From JBBDIP01 sp040880305 (GTDB taxonomy: Bacteria; Bacillota; Sulfobacillia; Fermentithermobacillales; Fermentithermobacillaceae), in assembly GCA_040880305.1 (NCBI GenBank), contig JBBDIP010000019.1, positions 1 to 37,109 on the forward strand: a stretch of DNA of 37,109 nucleotides, in the 5' to 3' direction. Each line of letters begins with the position of its first letter. The stretch's first letter is position 1. Below are positions 15,885 to 24,506 of this stretch, piece by piece. The notes under the pieces were generated by a model, which made no database searches, was not told where the DNA came from, and saw nothing but the letters and a program-made list of their open reading frames with translations. The translations under genes were made by a program, and so were the position numbers.

Positions 15885-17006
15885 CTAGGGCTTAGTATGT
15901 CTCTGCATTGTCTCCTGGATGCTGCTCCTCGCCTCGGCGGCGGTCGTTCTGCCGGAAAGGTAGTCAACCGCCACTTGCCGGAGGGTTGCTTGGAGAGACT
16001 CTTGGAGCAGCGTGTCGGCGGTCAAAGGAGCTCTGAACCTCGGCTCGGTCAGCGAGGACAGGATAGACGACCGATCCTCAAAGCTGAACCCACTTTCGAG
16101 GTTGAAGACGGAGACGTCGGCGCGAAGGGCCGGCACGCAGCCCACGGCCCTTGCAGCCCACCTGCCCAGGTTGGCGGCCAGAGCGAACGCCAAACGCGCG
16201 GCGCATTCCCGCTGGGCCCCATCCCTCGCCAGCACGACGTACCCGGGGACCGTGTAGAAGAAGCAAGGGTCAGCAAACGGCCCGGGGATCGGTTCCAGCG
16301 AAACCTCTGACGCCTCCGTGGAGGCGAGCCACTCAAAAAGGTACGGCGTGACTGGGTACAGCGAGCGGGCTACCCCTTCCTGCCAAGCCCGCAGCGGATC
16401 CGACTCGGCGCGGCCCCACTGCTGCTCGACCCAGGTCAGGTAAGCGAAGATAGCGTCCGGGTCCCAAGGCGCTCCTTGCGACTCCAACGCCGCCCGGAGG
16501 AATGCCGGCGAGTCGGCGAAGAACACATCCTTGGTCCCGCTATCCCTGGATGCCACCCCCAGCCACTGGACGTAAGCGGGGACTGCGAGGAGCCTGCCGT
16601 CCTTTTGCCAGTAAAACGCGGCCGCATCCACATAGTCGGTTTCAGAAACGCTTGACGACAGATCCCACGCCGCGTCGGGTACTGACGGCCACTCCCCCGT
16701 AAATACCAGCGCAGGGGGCTCAACGACCGCCTTGCCGGCCAGGAGTTCCGCAATCTCCTGCCTCAGAGCGAACCGCAAGTCCACCTCCACGCCGTAGTGG
16801 GCCGCGAACTCTCGCGCGACCCGTTGCGCCTCCGTCTGGTAGTCGGGCGCGCCTTCAACCTTCGGCTGTGAAAGGTCCCAAACGCTCAACGTGACGCCGG
16901 CGAAGTCCGGCTCGCCGGGCAGATCCATCTTCCCCAACCGGCAGGCGGGCAGAATCATGGACAGTGCCATCAGGATCGCGAGTGCCGCTAGCGACCTGCC
17001 CCTCAT
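15885..17006 (-). CDS. Extracellular solute-binding lipoprotein, no transporter partner nearby
   Basis: The 373-residue protein has a lipoprotein signal with lipobox LPAC (Cys about 22). It shows the general pattern of family 1 (sugar-type) ABC solute-binding proteins: VTLSVWDLSQ at the start of the mature domain, DGRLLAVPAYVQWLGVASR in the hinge region, and a C-terminal helix region ending in RTTAAEARSSIQETMQ. No permease or ATPase accompanies it. It lies 12 nt from the L,D-transpeptidase gene, so a cell-envelope role or a shared remote permease is possible. The substrate is unknown. GAGGGGAACGCAT precedes the ATG. Confidence 0.75.
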   Translation of the reverse strand: MRGRSLAALAILMALSMILPACRLGKMDLPGEPDFAGVTLSVWDLSQPKVEGAPDYQTEAQRVAREFAAHYGVEVDLRFALRQEIAELLAGKAVVEPPALVFTGEWPSVPDAAWDLSSSVSETDYVDAAAFYWQKDGRLLAVPAYVQWLGVASRDSGTKDVFFADSPAFLRAALESQGAPWDPDAIFAYLTWVEQQWGRAESDPLRAWQEGVARSLYPVTPYLFEWLASTEASEVSLEPIPGPFADPCFFYTVPGYVVLARDGAQRECAARLAFALAANLGRWAARAVGCVPALRADVSVFNLESGFSFEDRSSILSSLTEPRFRAPLTADTLLQESLQATLRQVAVDYLSGRTTAAEARSSIQETMQRHTKP

Positions 17007-17018
17007 ATGCGTTCCCCT

Positions 17019-17960
17019 CTATTTGAGGCCGAGCAGTCTAGTGACGTCTCGGACCATGTCCTTGCCTACGGAGAGACCGTAAACTGAGGCTACTTCCGCG
17101 ACCTTGGCCGCGGTCGTGGAACCGTAAACGCCGTCGCACCTCCCGGCTTCGAACCCCCTGGCCCTCAGCGCCTGCTGCAGCGCCACCACTTCCGGCTCCG
17201 CCGAACCGAGCCCCAGGACCTGACCAAAGTCCAATGACGGGCGGTAGCCCTTCACAGTCACCAGAGTGCCGTATGGCACTAAGTCGAAAACCTCGTCTAC
17301 GTCCTCGTTGAACATCCGCACGCACCCCGAGCTGAAGTAACCTCCGATGGTCCAAGGCATATTGGTGCCGTGGATGCCGTACTGGCCCCAGGGCACGTCC
17401 AGGGCCATCCACCGGCTCCCAAACGGACCGCCCACCTTAACGCCTTTGTCGACTATCCGCCACTCGCCGACCGGCGTCATGGTCTCCCATTTGCCGGCCG
17501 CGACCGGGTATTTCCGCCATGGGGTTCCATCGCAGATGAGCGTCAGGGTTAGCTTCTCGGTGTCAATTTCGATAGCGAGAGCGCCTTCAGGCGGTGGTCC
17601 TGCAGCCGGTCTGGAAGGTCTCACGACCCCGTGGGCCAGCGCCCTCCAGGTGGGGTTGTCGACCGTCCCGGTGGCTCCCAGCCAGTAGCTCCTTTGGAAG
17701 CGTCTCACCGCCTCGACGGCAGGGGCGTCGTAGCAATCGTCGAGGGGTCCGGCGTAAAACCCCAATTCTTTCAACCGCACCTTGAGATCGTAGACGTCGT
17801 GGCGCCTCTCAGGCACAGCCTTGGGGACAAGCGGCAGAGACGGCTCGTCTGCGGCCATCATAGCGGGCACAATGCCTGCAGCCGCTGGGGATGCAGGGAA
17901 GGCTAACGCGAGATTCACGGCAATGACGAGGGCCAAGAGTACCCTCCAATAGCGACGCAC
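17019..17960 (-). CDS. L,D-transpeptidase (YkuD) with two peptidoglycan-binding domains
   Basis: The 313-residue exported protein has a signal peptide (about 1-28). A first PG_binding_1 domain (about 55-108, VRLKELGFYAGPLDDCYD) is followed by a YkuD catalytic domain (about 126-238) with H197 in GIHGTN and the S-G-C motif around Cys213 (GYFSSGCVRM). A second peptidoglycan-binding repeat (about 256-310) has LQQALRARGFEAGRCDGVYG. Such enzymes make 3-3 peptide cross-links or attach proteins; in spore formers some act in the spore cortex. The start is GTG at 17960 with GGAGGGGG upstream. Confidence 0.92.
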   Translation of the reverse strand: MRRYWRVLLALVIAVNLALAFPASPAAAGIVPAMMAADEPSLPLVPKAVPERRHDVYDLKVRLKELGFYAGPLDDCYDAPAVEAVRRFQRSYWLGATGTVDNPTWRALAHGVVRPSRPAAGPPPEGALAIEIDTEKLTLTLICDGTPWRKYPVAAGKWETMTPVGEWRIVDKGVKVGGPFGSRWMALDVPWGQYGIHGTNMPWTIGGYFSSGCVRMFNEDVDEVFDLVPYGTLVTVKGYRPSLDFGQVLGLGSAEPEVVALQQALRARGFEAGRCDGVYGSTTAAKVAEVASVYGLSVGKDMVRDVTRLLGLK

Positions 17961-18006
17961 CCCATATCCCCCTCCCCAGCAATTCCTTCGTAGGATATGA
18001 GGCGCG

Positions 18007-19752
18007 TCAACTGTTTATGAACGTACCGCCGTCTGGGGAGGTGTTGATGACCCGATCTCTGGGAATGCCCGCCCGTCGGGCCGAGGCAAAAACGCCGTAA
18101 CGGATTGATAGAAGCGCCTCGGGGCTGTGGGCGTCAGTGCAGATCGCAAATCTGGCACCTGCATCCATCGCCAGAGCCGCCAGTCCTTCGGGCAGGTCGA
18201 GCCTCTCCGGAGATGAGTTGATCTCGAGGGCTGTGCCGTGCGTGGAAGCCGCCTGGAACACCGCTACGAGCCCCGCCTGAGTGCCCGGCCGGCGCCCGAT
18301 GAGCCTCCCGGTAGCGTGGCCGATCACGTCGACGTTCGGGTTGGATGCAGCCCTGACCAGGCGGTTTTGCATCTCACCGTGCGCGTTCCCAATATCCTGG
18401 TGGACTGAGGCTACCACAACGTCCAGTTTGGCCAGTACGTCATCCTCCAGGTAGAGCCGCCCGTCCTTCAGGATGTCCACCTCGACCCCGCTGAGTATGC
18501 GGATATCGGGGTACTTGGACCTCAAGCCTTCTATCTCGGCCAGCTGCGCGGGTAGCCTTTCAGGCGTCAGGCCGCGGATCAATTTGATCTCAGTCGCGTG
18601 GTCCGTGACCGCGATGTACCGGTAGCGAAGGCGGCGGGCGGCCTGGACCATCTCCTCGATGCCGGCAGTCCCGTCTGACCAAGTTGTGTGGACGTGCAGG
18701 TCGCCCCTTATGTCATTAGGCGAGACCAGTTCTCGTATCCTCGGGTCCTCACTTCCGGGCGCAAGGGCAAAGGCCGCCTCGACAAACTCGGATCTGTGGC
18801 GGAGTTCAGGCGGTACGTAGCCGGCACCGAGCGCCTCAAAGAGGGCTTCGTCGCTCCCAATGTCCAAGGGCCGGTCTCCCTTGAACAGGCAGCCGCGCGT
18901 GAAACGGTAACCACGTTCCTCCGCCTTCTTCGCGAGGACATGCAGGAATGCATCTGGGCCTGTGAGCGCCGTCGCCTGTGCCCGGAATTCCCTGCGAGGA
19001 CTGAAGAAGAGCCTGAGCGGGACGCCGAAAGAAGTGCGGAAGGTAAAACCTCCCAAGGCCGCATCCCAGGCCTGCTCCAAAGCGGTAGCGTCCGGCGCCG
19101 GGAGAATGCCTGAACGGAGCACAGTCTCTTGCGGCTTTTCCCCTTCGGTCTCGAGAACCAGCGCGTCCAGAAAGGCCACAGTCTCCTCATACCGCCTGGT
19201 TTCGCCCACGATCTCGGCCTCTATACCCAAATTGGACAGCGCCGCTATCAGGTTCTCCAAGACCGGGAGCGCAATCCCAAGGCTCAGTCGCCCGGCGTAC
19301 TTCTCGATCTCGCCAAGGCCCTTTTGCATGAGCTCTTCGCGCTTCCTGCCTAACCCCGGCAGGCGCTGGACGCGGTGCTCGGCCAGAGCCTTCTTGAGGT
19401 CCGAAAGCCCCGCCACGCCCAGCGCGTCATGCAATAGTCTGGCCGTCTTGGGCCCCACGCCTGGGACGCGCAGCAGGTCCAGAAGGCCTTCCGGCACTTC
19501 TTGGACGAGGCGCTCCAAGAAGGAGGACCGTCCGGTTAGCGCCAGCTCCCTGAGCTTCGGCTCCAGGTTCTTGCCTATGCCTGGGATCTCGGTAAGCCGG
19601 CCTTCATTGGCCATCGCCGCCAGGTCAAAGTCGCAATGCTGCAGGCTTTCGGCCGCTCTCTCATATGACCGCACTTTGAAGCTGTCCTCGCCCTTGATCT
19701 CCAGGAGGGCCCCCATTGTGCGAAAGACGTGGGCTATTTCCCGCTTGTCCAT
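18007..19752 (-). CDS. polX: PolX-family protein: degenerate polymerase, intact PHP nuclease
   Basis: The 581-residue protein has the PolX layout. An N-terminal 8-kDa-type and helix-hairpin-helix region (about 1-135; IPGIGKNLEPKLREL, VPGVGPKTARLL) precedes a nucleotidyltransferase palm (about 165-310). A C-terminal PHP phosphoesterase (about 350-575) follows. PHP metal ligands are all visible: H353 and H355 (DLHVH), H385 (TDHA), E424 (GVEVD), H451 (SVH), H479 (GHATGR), and D540 and H542 (TDAH). The palm is abnormal: the usual GSxRRG...DxD reads GETRRYEETVAFLD (183-196). The first catalytic Asp is Phe194, and the third, normally in VDLR, is Pro245. The protein probably keeps 3'-5' exonuclease or AP-endonuclease activity and has lost polymerisation. 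This is inferred from the alignment by eye. Confidence 0.85.
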   Translation of the reverse strand: MDKREIAHVFRTMGALLEIKGEDSFKVRSYERAAESLQHCDFDLAAMANEGRLTEIPGIGKNLEPKLRELALTGRSSFLERLVQEVPEGLLDLLRVPGVGPKTARLLHDALGVAGLSDLKKALAEHRVQRLPGLGRKREELMQKGLGEIEKYAGRLSLGIALPVLENLIAALSNLGIEAEIVGETRRYEETVAFLDALVLETEGEKPQETVLRSGILPAPDATALEQAWDAALGGFTFRTSFGVPLRLFFSPRREFRAQATALTGPDAFLHVLAKKAEERGYRFTRGCLFKGDRPLDIGSDEALFEALGAGYVPPELRHRSEFVEAAFALAPGSEDPRIRELVSPNDIRGDLHVHTTWSDGTAGIEEMVQAARRLRYRYIAVTDHATEIKLIRGLTPERLPAQLAEIEGLRSKYPDIRILSGVEVDILKDGRLYLEDDVLAKLDVVVASVHQDIGNAHGEMQNRLVRAASNPNVDVIGHATGRLIGRRPGTQAGLVAVFQAASTHGTALEINSSPERLDLPEGLAALAMDAGARFAICTDAHSPEALLSIRYGVFASARRAGIPRDRVINTSPDGGTFINS

Positions 19753-19758
19753 ACCTAG

Positions 19759-22215
19759 CTATAACCTCATCTTGGCCCCGAAATCCCTCTCGAGACGCTC
19801 CACTATGAGGCGCCTGTCGTTCGACAGGTCCTCCTCTGTGAGCGTACGTTCCCGGGGCTGGTAGATGAGCCTCATGGCCAGGCTCTTCTTGCCTTCCGGC
19901 ACCGGGGGCTTGCGGTACACGTCGAAGAGCGTTGCCGATTCAAGGTGTCCCGCGGTTTCCCTCACAGCCGCCAGCACTTCTCCCGCAGGCGTATCCTCGT
20001 CAACGACCACCGCGAGGTCACGCTCCACGGGCATGAATTTGGAGATTGCCTCATGGCGGACCTCCCTGGCCACCGACAACAAGACGTCCAGCGAGAAGTG
20101 AGCCAGGACACAGGGGACCGTCATGTCCAGCGCCCTTTGGCACGCTGGATGGACCTCGCCCAGTTCGCCAATTGTGGAGCCGTCCACGACCACCCTCGCT
20201 GACTTGAGCGGATGAAACGGCATTCCGGCATGCGGCAGGAAAACCGGATTTGGTATCCCAAGCCCCGTGAGGAGCGACTCGACCACGCCCTTCATCTCGA
20301 AGAAGGAAGACGACCTCTCGGCCTGCACCCACGTAGCCGGTTCAAGAGTCCCGTATGAAGCAAGCCCAAGTTGAAGCGCCTCCAGCGGCAACTCCTCTTG
20401 CGACCTGAAAAACACCGTGCCGGTCTCCCAGAACAACCCCCCCGCCGCCCGCACGCTCTGATTGGTCCTCAGCACCTTGATGAGCCCCGGCAGGAGACTG
20501 GTCCGCAGGTACGACTCATCGGAGGAAAGCGGGTTGCGCACCGGCACAGGGTTTCCTCGCGGGTCGTCGTCTTCGCTCCAACCGAGAGCCCGGAGGTCCG
20601 AGAGGTCGAGCAGCGAGGTAGAGACCGTCTCCAGGCCGCCCAAAGAGACCAGCAAGTCACGCATGCTGTCCATGCGGACAAATTTGCGGTTCGGAGGGCC
20701 GCCCGGCACCGCAGGCGACATGGGTTCCGCCTCAAACCTGTCGTAGCCGTAGTGTCTGGCGACTTCCTCGACCAGGTCGATCCTCTCCTCGATGTCGACC
20801 CGCCTTGGAGGCACGGTGACCCTCAGAGCCTCTTCGGCCCCTGGCGTGCCCACGGGAGCGGCCTCGAAACGGAGCGCCTGGAAGATGCGCGCGCATTCGC
20901 CAATCGACACCGGTACTCCCAGCGTCCTGCGGATGTCGTGGCTCGTGACCGATATGTCTTTGGGCTTGGCTCTTAGGAGATCCTCGTCGGCCCTTCCGGG
21001 GGCGACGTCTCCGCCAGCATTGGTGGTTATGAACTGCGCTACCCGCTCCGCAACTGATGCTTGAGCGGTCGGGTCTATCCCTTTCTCGAACCTGATGGCC
21101 GCCTCGGTACGGAGCCGCAACCACTGCGACGTACGCCGCACAGGAAGGGGCGCGAAGTAGGCCGACTCCAGCAGCAGGTTCCTGGTCCTGTCCGAGACCT
21201 CAGTCCTGCCGCCGCCCATGACTCCCGCGACCGCCACCGGGCCTTCACCGTCGGCGATGACCAGTGTGCCTTCCTGCAGCTCGTGTGACTGACCGTCAAG
21301 CGTGGCGATGGACTCGCCGCGCCGGGACCGTCTGGCTGACACAACATCGCCCACCAAGGTATCCAGGTCAAATGCGTGGAGCGGCTGCCCCGTCTCCAGC
21401 ATGACGTAGTTAGTGGCGTCAACTATGGCCGAGAGCGGACGCATGCCGGCCAGCATCAGCCTGCGTTCGACCCCTATAGGCGAGTAGACGTGTCCGACGT
21501 TCCGGACGACCTTGCCCACATATCGGGGGCACAGGTCCTTGTCGGGCAGGCTTATGCGGATGTGGCCGCGGTAGGGCTCATCCCCCGAAGGCGGCCTGCT
21601 GCCTCTTGGGCCGGCCCAGTCCCACTCCTCGAGCACCCGGGGCAGGCGCAGATTCTGACCCGTCAAGGCGCACACTTCGATGGCGACGCCCAGAATGGAC
21701 AGGCAGTGGGAGTAGTTCACGGTCAGTTCCAGGTCGAAGACGTGGTCGTCGAGGTCCAGTACTTCCTGGGCGGGCATCCCAAGCGGGGTCCCGGGAGGCA
21801 GGACGACGATATCCTCCCCAGGCCTGTGCTCGGCACCGTACAGTATCTCGTTGGAGCACACCACCATGCCTTGGGAAGGCACGCCGCCGAAATCCCTTGC
21901 CTCAATCTTGAGGCCCCCCGGCAGAGTCGACCCGGGGGCGGCCAAGAGCACGATATTCCCCGTCTTGAGAGCCGGAGCGCCGCTCACCACGGAGAACCGC
22001 TCTCTCCCGGTGTCACAGATGCCAACTTTAAGGCTCGGCTTGGTGGGATGATCCGAGGTCTGCAGCACCTTGGCCGTAATGACCCCTGATATGGCGGCCC
22101 TCTCGTACGAGAGCCCTTCTACCTTCAGCCCGGCCAGAGTGAAACGCCTTTGAGCCTCCTCCGGATCCCAGGGGAGGTCAACGTACTCCCCAAGCCATTT
22201 CCACGGCACTTTCAC
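19759..22215 (-). CDS. pheT: Phenylalanyl-tRNA synthetase beta subunit
   Basis: The 818-residue subunit of the alpha2-beta2 enzyme carries the editing site. It begins MKVPWKWLGEYVDL. It has an EMAP-type tRNA-binding domain (about 40-150), B3/B4 editing region, B5 domain, a catalytic-like domain and the C-terminal FDX-ACB domain (FMPVERDLAVVVDEDTPAGEV; ending LERDFGAKMRL). The start is GTG at 22215, 13 nt after the pheS stop, with a G-rich site upstream. It is co-transcribed with pheS and under the same T-box. Confidence 0.96.
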   Translation of the reverse strand: MKVPWKWLGEYVDLPWDPEEAQRRFTLAGLKVEGLSYERAAISGVITAKVLQTSDHPTKPSLKVGICDTGRERFSVVSGAPALKTGNIVLLAAPGSTLPGGLKIEARDFGGVPSQGMVVCSNEILYGAEHRPGEDIVVLPPGTPLGMPAQEVLDLDDHVFDLELTVNYSHCLSILGVAIEVCALTGQNLRLPRVLEEWDWAGPRGSRPPSGDEPYRGHIRISLPDKDLCPRYVGKVVRNVGHVYSPIGVERRLMLAGMRPLSAIVDATNYVMLETGQPLHAFDLDTLVGDVVSARRSRRGESIATLDGQSHELQEGTLVIADGEGPVAVAGVMGGGRTEVSDRTRNLLLESAYFAPLPVRRTSQWLRLRTEAAIRFEKGIDPTAQASVAERVAQFITTNAGGDVAPGRADEDLLRAKPKDISVTSHDIRRTLGVPVSIGECARIFQALRFEAAPVGTPGAEEALRVTVPPRRVDIEERIDLVEEVARHYGYDRFEAEPMSPAVPGGPPNRKFVRMDSMRDLLVSLGGLETVSTSLLDLSDLRALGWSEDDDPRGNPVPVRNPLSSDESYLRTSLLPGLIKVLRTNQSVRAAGGLFWETGTVFFRSQEELPLEALQLGLASYGTLEPATWVQAERSSSFFEMKGVVESLLTGLGIPNPVFLPHAGMPFHPLKSARVVVDGSTIGELGEVHPACQRALDMTVPCVLAHFSLDVLLSVAREVRHEAISKFMPVERDLAVVVDEDTPAGEVLAAVRETAGHLESATLFDVYRKPPVPEGKKSLAMRLIYQPRERTLTEEDLSNDRRLIVERLERDFGAKMRL

Positions 22216-22228
22216 GTCTACCGCCCCC

Positions 22229-23263
22229 TTATAGCCCTCTGAACTGGGTCAGGAACCTCTTATCGTTGGCAAGGAGATCGCGCAGGTCGCCGATGTTGTA
22301 CTTCAACATGACCATGCGGTCGATCCCCATCCCGAACGCAAACCCGGTGACCTTCTCGGGGTCGTATCCCCCGTTGGCGATCACCCTGGGGTGCACCATC
22401 CCTGCTCCCGCCACCTCCAGCCAGCCCGACCCGCCGCAGACCGAACACCCCTTGCCTCTGCAGAAGACGCAGGACACGTCCACCTCTGCCGACGGCTCTG
22501 TGAACGGGAAGTAGCTGGGCCGGAGCCTCACGTTGGCCTCTGGCCCGAAGAACCCCTTGGCGAAGTCAAGGAGGCAGGACTTGAGGTTGCGAAAAGTAAT
22601 GTTGGTGTCGATGGCCAATCCCTCCACCTGGTGGAACACCGGGCTGTGAGAAGCGTCGGCCGGATCTCTCCTATACGCCCTGCCCGGCACCACGAACCGC
22701 ACCGGCAGCTTGCCCTGCAGGGCGAGCATCCCCCGAATCTGGCCGGGGGACGTGTGGGTTCGCAGCAGCGTCGACTCGGTAAGGTAGAAGGTATCTTGCA
22801 TGTCGCGGGCGGGATGACCCGGCGCCAGGTTCAGCTTCACGAAGTTCATCTCGTCGGTCTCAGCCTCGCGGCTCTCGAACACCGTGAAGCCCATGCCGTA
22901 GAAGACGTCAAGGATCTCTCTAAGTCCCCGGGTCAGGGGGTGCAGCCCCCCGGTCTCCCTTTTGACCCCGGGAAGGGTCACGTCGATGGACTCCCTTTGG
23001 ACCCTCTCGTCGATGGCCATGTCCTGCATGGTGACTCTGCGGCGGTCAATCTCTCGTTCCAGCGCCTCGCGGAACGCATTCACAGCGGCGCCGAACGCAG
23101 GGCGCTCCCCTGCGGGCAGCGAGCCCACAGTCTTGAGGAGCGACGTGACTTCGCCCTTCTTGCCCAAGTATTTGAGCCTTATGACCTCCAGCTCTTCCTC
23201 GGCGCTGGCCGCGGCGACCTCTCCGCTCGCCTTCTGCCGGAGCGCTTCTATCTGGTCCTTCAT
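22229..23263 (-). CDS. pheS: Phenylalanyl-tRNA synthetase alpha subunit
   Basis: The 344-residue catalytic subunit has an N-terminal coiled coil (about 1-85) and the class II core with HPLTRGLREILDVFYGMGF, HTSPGQIR, VVPGRAYRRDPADASHSPVFHQVEGLAID and the C-terminal GFAFGMGIDRMVMLKYNIGDLRDL. An insert with CVFCRGKGCSVCGGSGWLE is the usual cysteine cluster in this family. GAGG precedes the ATG. Expression is set by the T-box leader upstream. Confidence 0.97.
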   Translation of the reverse strand: MKDQIEALRQKASGEVAAASAEEELEVIRLKYLGKKGEVTSLLKTVGSLPAGERPAFGAAVNAFREALEREIDRRRVTMQDMAIDERVQRESIDVTLPGVKRETGGLHPLTRGLREILDVFYGMGFTVFESREAETDEMNFVKLNLAPGHPARDMQDTFYLTESTLLRTHTSPGQIRGMLALQGKLPVRFVVPGRAYRRDPADASHSPVFHQVEGLAIDTNITFRNLKSCLLDFAKGFFGPEANVRLRPSYFPFTEPSAEVDVSCVFCRGKGCSVCGGSGWLEVAGAGMVHPRVIANGGYDPEKVTGFAFGMGIDRMVMLKYNIGDLRDLLANDKRFLTQFRGL

Positions 23264-23286
23264 GCGCCTCGCCCCTTTCCCCTGTT

Positions 23287-23322
23287 AAATAAAAGGAGCC
23301 TTCGTCCCATGGACGAAAGCTC
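23287..23322 (-). terminator. Regulated terminator of the pheST T-box
   Basis: A 12-bp stem, GAGCTTTCGTCC with GGACGAAGGCTC, has a 3-nt loop and one G-U pair. It is followed by CTTTTATTT. Its 5' side overlaps the end of the T-box antiterminator region, as expected for this riboswitch class. Confidence 0.85.
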
Positions 23323-23520
23323 TCACTTCCGTGGTACCACCAGGCTTGACCGGTCTCTCCGGCCCCCTTCGAGCCTCCTTAACGCGGAAGATACGCCAGG
23401 CCTACATAATTTCAGCCCGGAGGCTCCGGAGCGAATCCCGGCAGGTTTGGCGCAGGGAAGTTCTCAGCATCCCTTCCCCTCTCTGTACGCCCGCGCGCTG
23501 CCCACGTTCTCCTTCACAGC
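23287..23520 (-). promoter_or_regulatory. T-box riboswitch controlling pheS-pheT
   Basis: The leader between the yqzL-like gene and pheS carries the T-box sequence GGTGGTACCACGG (about 23329-23342) just before an intrinsic terminator (23287-23322). A long Stem I region lies upstream, with AGAGAG and GGATGCTGAG apical motifs. A TTC (Phe codon) at about 23433-23435, in GGGATTCGC, is a plausible specifier, but I did not fold the whole stem. Uncharged tRNA-Phe would stabilise the antiterminator and allow pheST transcription. The promoter is not certain: a TGCTATACT lies within the yqzL-like gene at about 23575-23583. Confidence 0.9.
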
Positions 23521-23524
23521 CTAT

Positions 23525-23644
23525 TCATTGAACTACGCTACTTGTGGAACTCCCCTCACTCCTCAAGTAGTGACAGTATAGCAGGTACGCCACCACTGAA
23601 CCGGTCATCTCAAAGACCGTCCAAAATGCTTTTGAGAGCTCCAT
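23525..23644 (-). CDS. YqzL-like small protein
   Basis: A 39-residue reading frame runs from ATG at 23644 to TGA at 23525, preceded by GGGGG at 5 nt. The translation starts MELSKAFWTVFEMTGSV and continues AYLLYCHYLR. This matches the pattern of YqzL-like proteins in Bacillota (short N-terminus, F/W-x-x-F-x-x-TG, then AYLLY). Their function is unknown; in B. subtilis yqzL lies by recO. The gene lies 31 nt after the trmH-like gene and its end abuts the T-box leader, an arrangement I recall from other clostridia. It is a single short ORF, so homology rather than length is the main support. Confidence 0.75.
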   Translation of the reverse strand: MELSKAFWTVFEMTGSVVAYLLYCHYLRSEGSSTSSVVQ

Positions 23645-23675
23645 GGCAACCCCCGCTTCTTCGTCCTTTTAGGCA

Positions 23676-24503
23676 TTATACCATTAGGACTGGGCGTTCC
23701 GAAAGCAGCCGTTGCCTGACCGCTTCATACAACATGACGCCCGAGGCAAGAGCCACATTCATGGACTCCGTGTCGCCCGGCATGGGTATCGATAGAGTTC
23801 TCCCGGGGCCGTCGATCACATCTTTGCTTAGGCCCCGCGCCTCGTTTCCAACCACAATCGCGCAACTCTCGCTGAGCCGGGCAGCCCACGGTGGGTCCCC
23901 GCCCCTTGGCACGGCTTTGTACACCCTGACTCCCTGGGCCTCCAGGCCCTTCAGGATAGACAACGCGTCCTCCCCCGGGTCCTCCAGAGACACCCGCGTC
24001 TTGAAAACCGCGCCTGCCGAGGCCCGGATGCACTTGGGCGAGAACACGTCCGCGCTCTCGCCGGCGAAGACCGCCCCGGTCACCCCCGCCGCCGCGGCTG
24101 CGCGGATCAGGGTACCGGCGTTGCCAGGGTCCTGAATATCGACCCCGTACAGGAAAAGCGGGACCTTCCACGGAGACTCGGGCGGACCGGCCAAGTATCT
24201 GAAGGGGACGGGCAAGACGCACAGGATCCCCTGCGGCGTCCTGGTCTCCGACATCCTGTCGAACAGAGCGTCCGGGACTACGTAGACCTGCCCGACTCTA
24301 CCGCCGAACTCAAGGCTGCGTTCAATACCTGCGTAAGCATCTGAGTTGGCGTAAGACTCCGATACGGCCAGGAATTCCACGGCCACGCCGGACTCCAAAG
24401 CCGAGGTGACCGAAGGAGGCCCCTCGGCCACTGTCAGAGAGGTTTTGTCGCGTTCCTTCTTGGAGGACAGGCTCTTTGTCAGCCTCCAGGGGATCTCCTG
24501 CAA
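23676..24503 (-). CDS. TrmH/SpoU-family RNA 2'-O-methyltransferase
   Basis: The 275-residue SPOUT methyltransferase has an N-terminal RNA-substrate-binding domain (about 1-100). Three knot motifs follow: DIQDPGNAGTLIRAA, VVGNEARGLS and IPMPGDTESMNVALASGVMLYEAVRQ. The N-terminus RLTKSLSSKKERDKTSLTVAEG resembles the YsgA/RlmB-like group acting on rRNA; the target base cannot be given. The start is TTG at 24503, with GAGAGAGGG supplied by the end of ktrA; no ATG gives the conserved N-terminus. Confidence 0.9.
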   Translation of the reverse strand: MQEIPWRLTKSLSSKKERDKTSLTVAEGPPSVTSALESGVAVEFLAVSESYANSDAYAGIERSLEFGGRVGQVYVVPDALFDRMSETRTPQGILCVLPVPFRYLAGPPESPWKVPLFLYGVDIQDPGNAGTLIRAAAAAGVTGAVFAGESADVFSPKCIRASAGAVFKTRVSLEDPGEDALSILKGLEAQGVRVYKAVPRGGDPPWAARLSESCAIVVGNEARGLSKDVIDGPGRTLSIPMPGDTESMNVALASGVMLYEAVRQRLLSERPVLMV

Positions 24504-24506
24504 GGG

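Noticed and set aside
23575..23583. TGCTATACT as the pheST promoter
   Set aside because: It lies inside the yqzL-like coding frame and has no good -35 partner, so I mention it only as a possibility.
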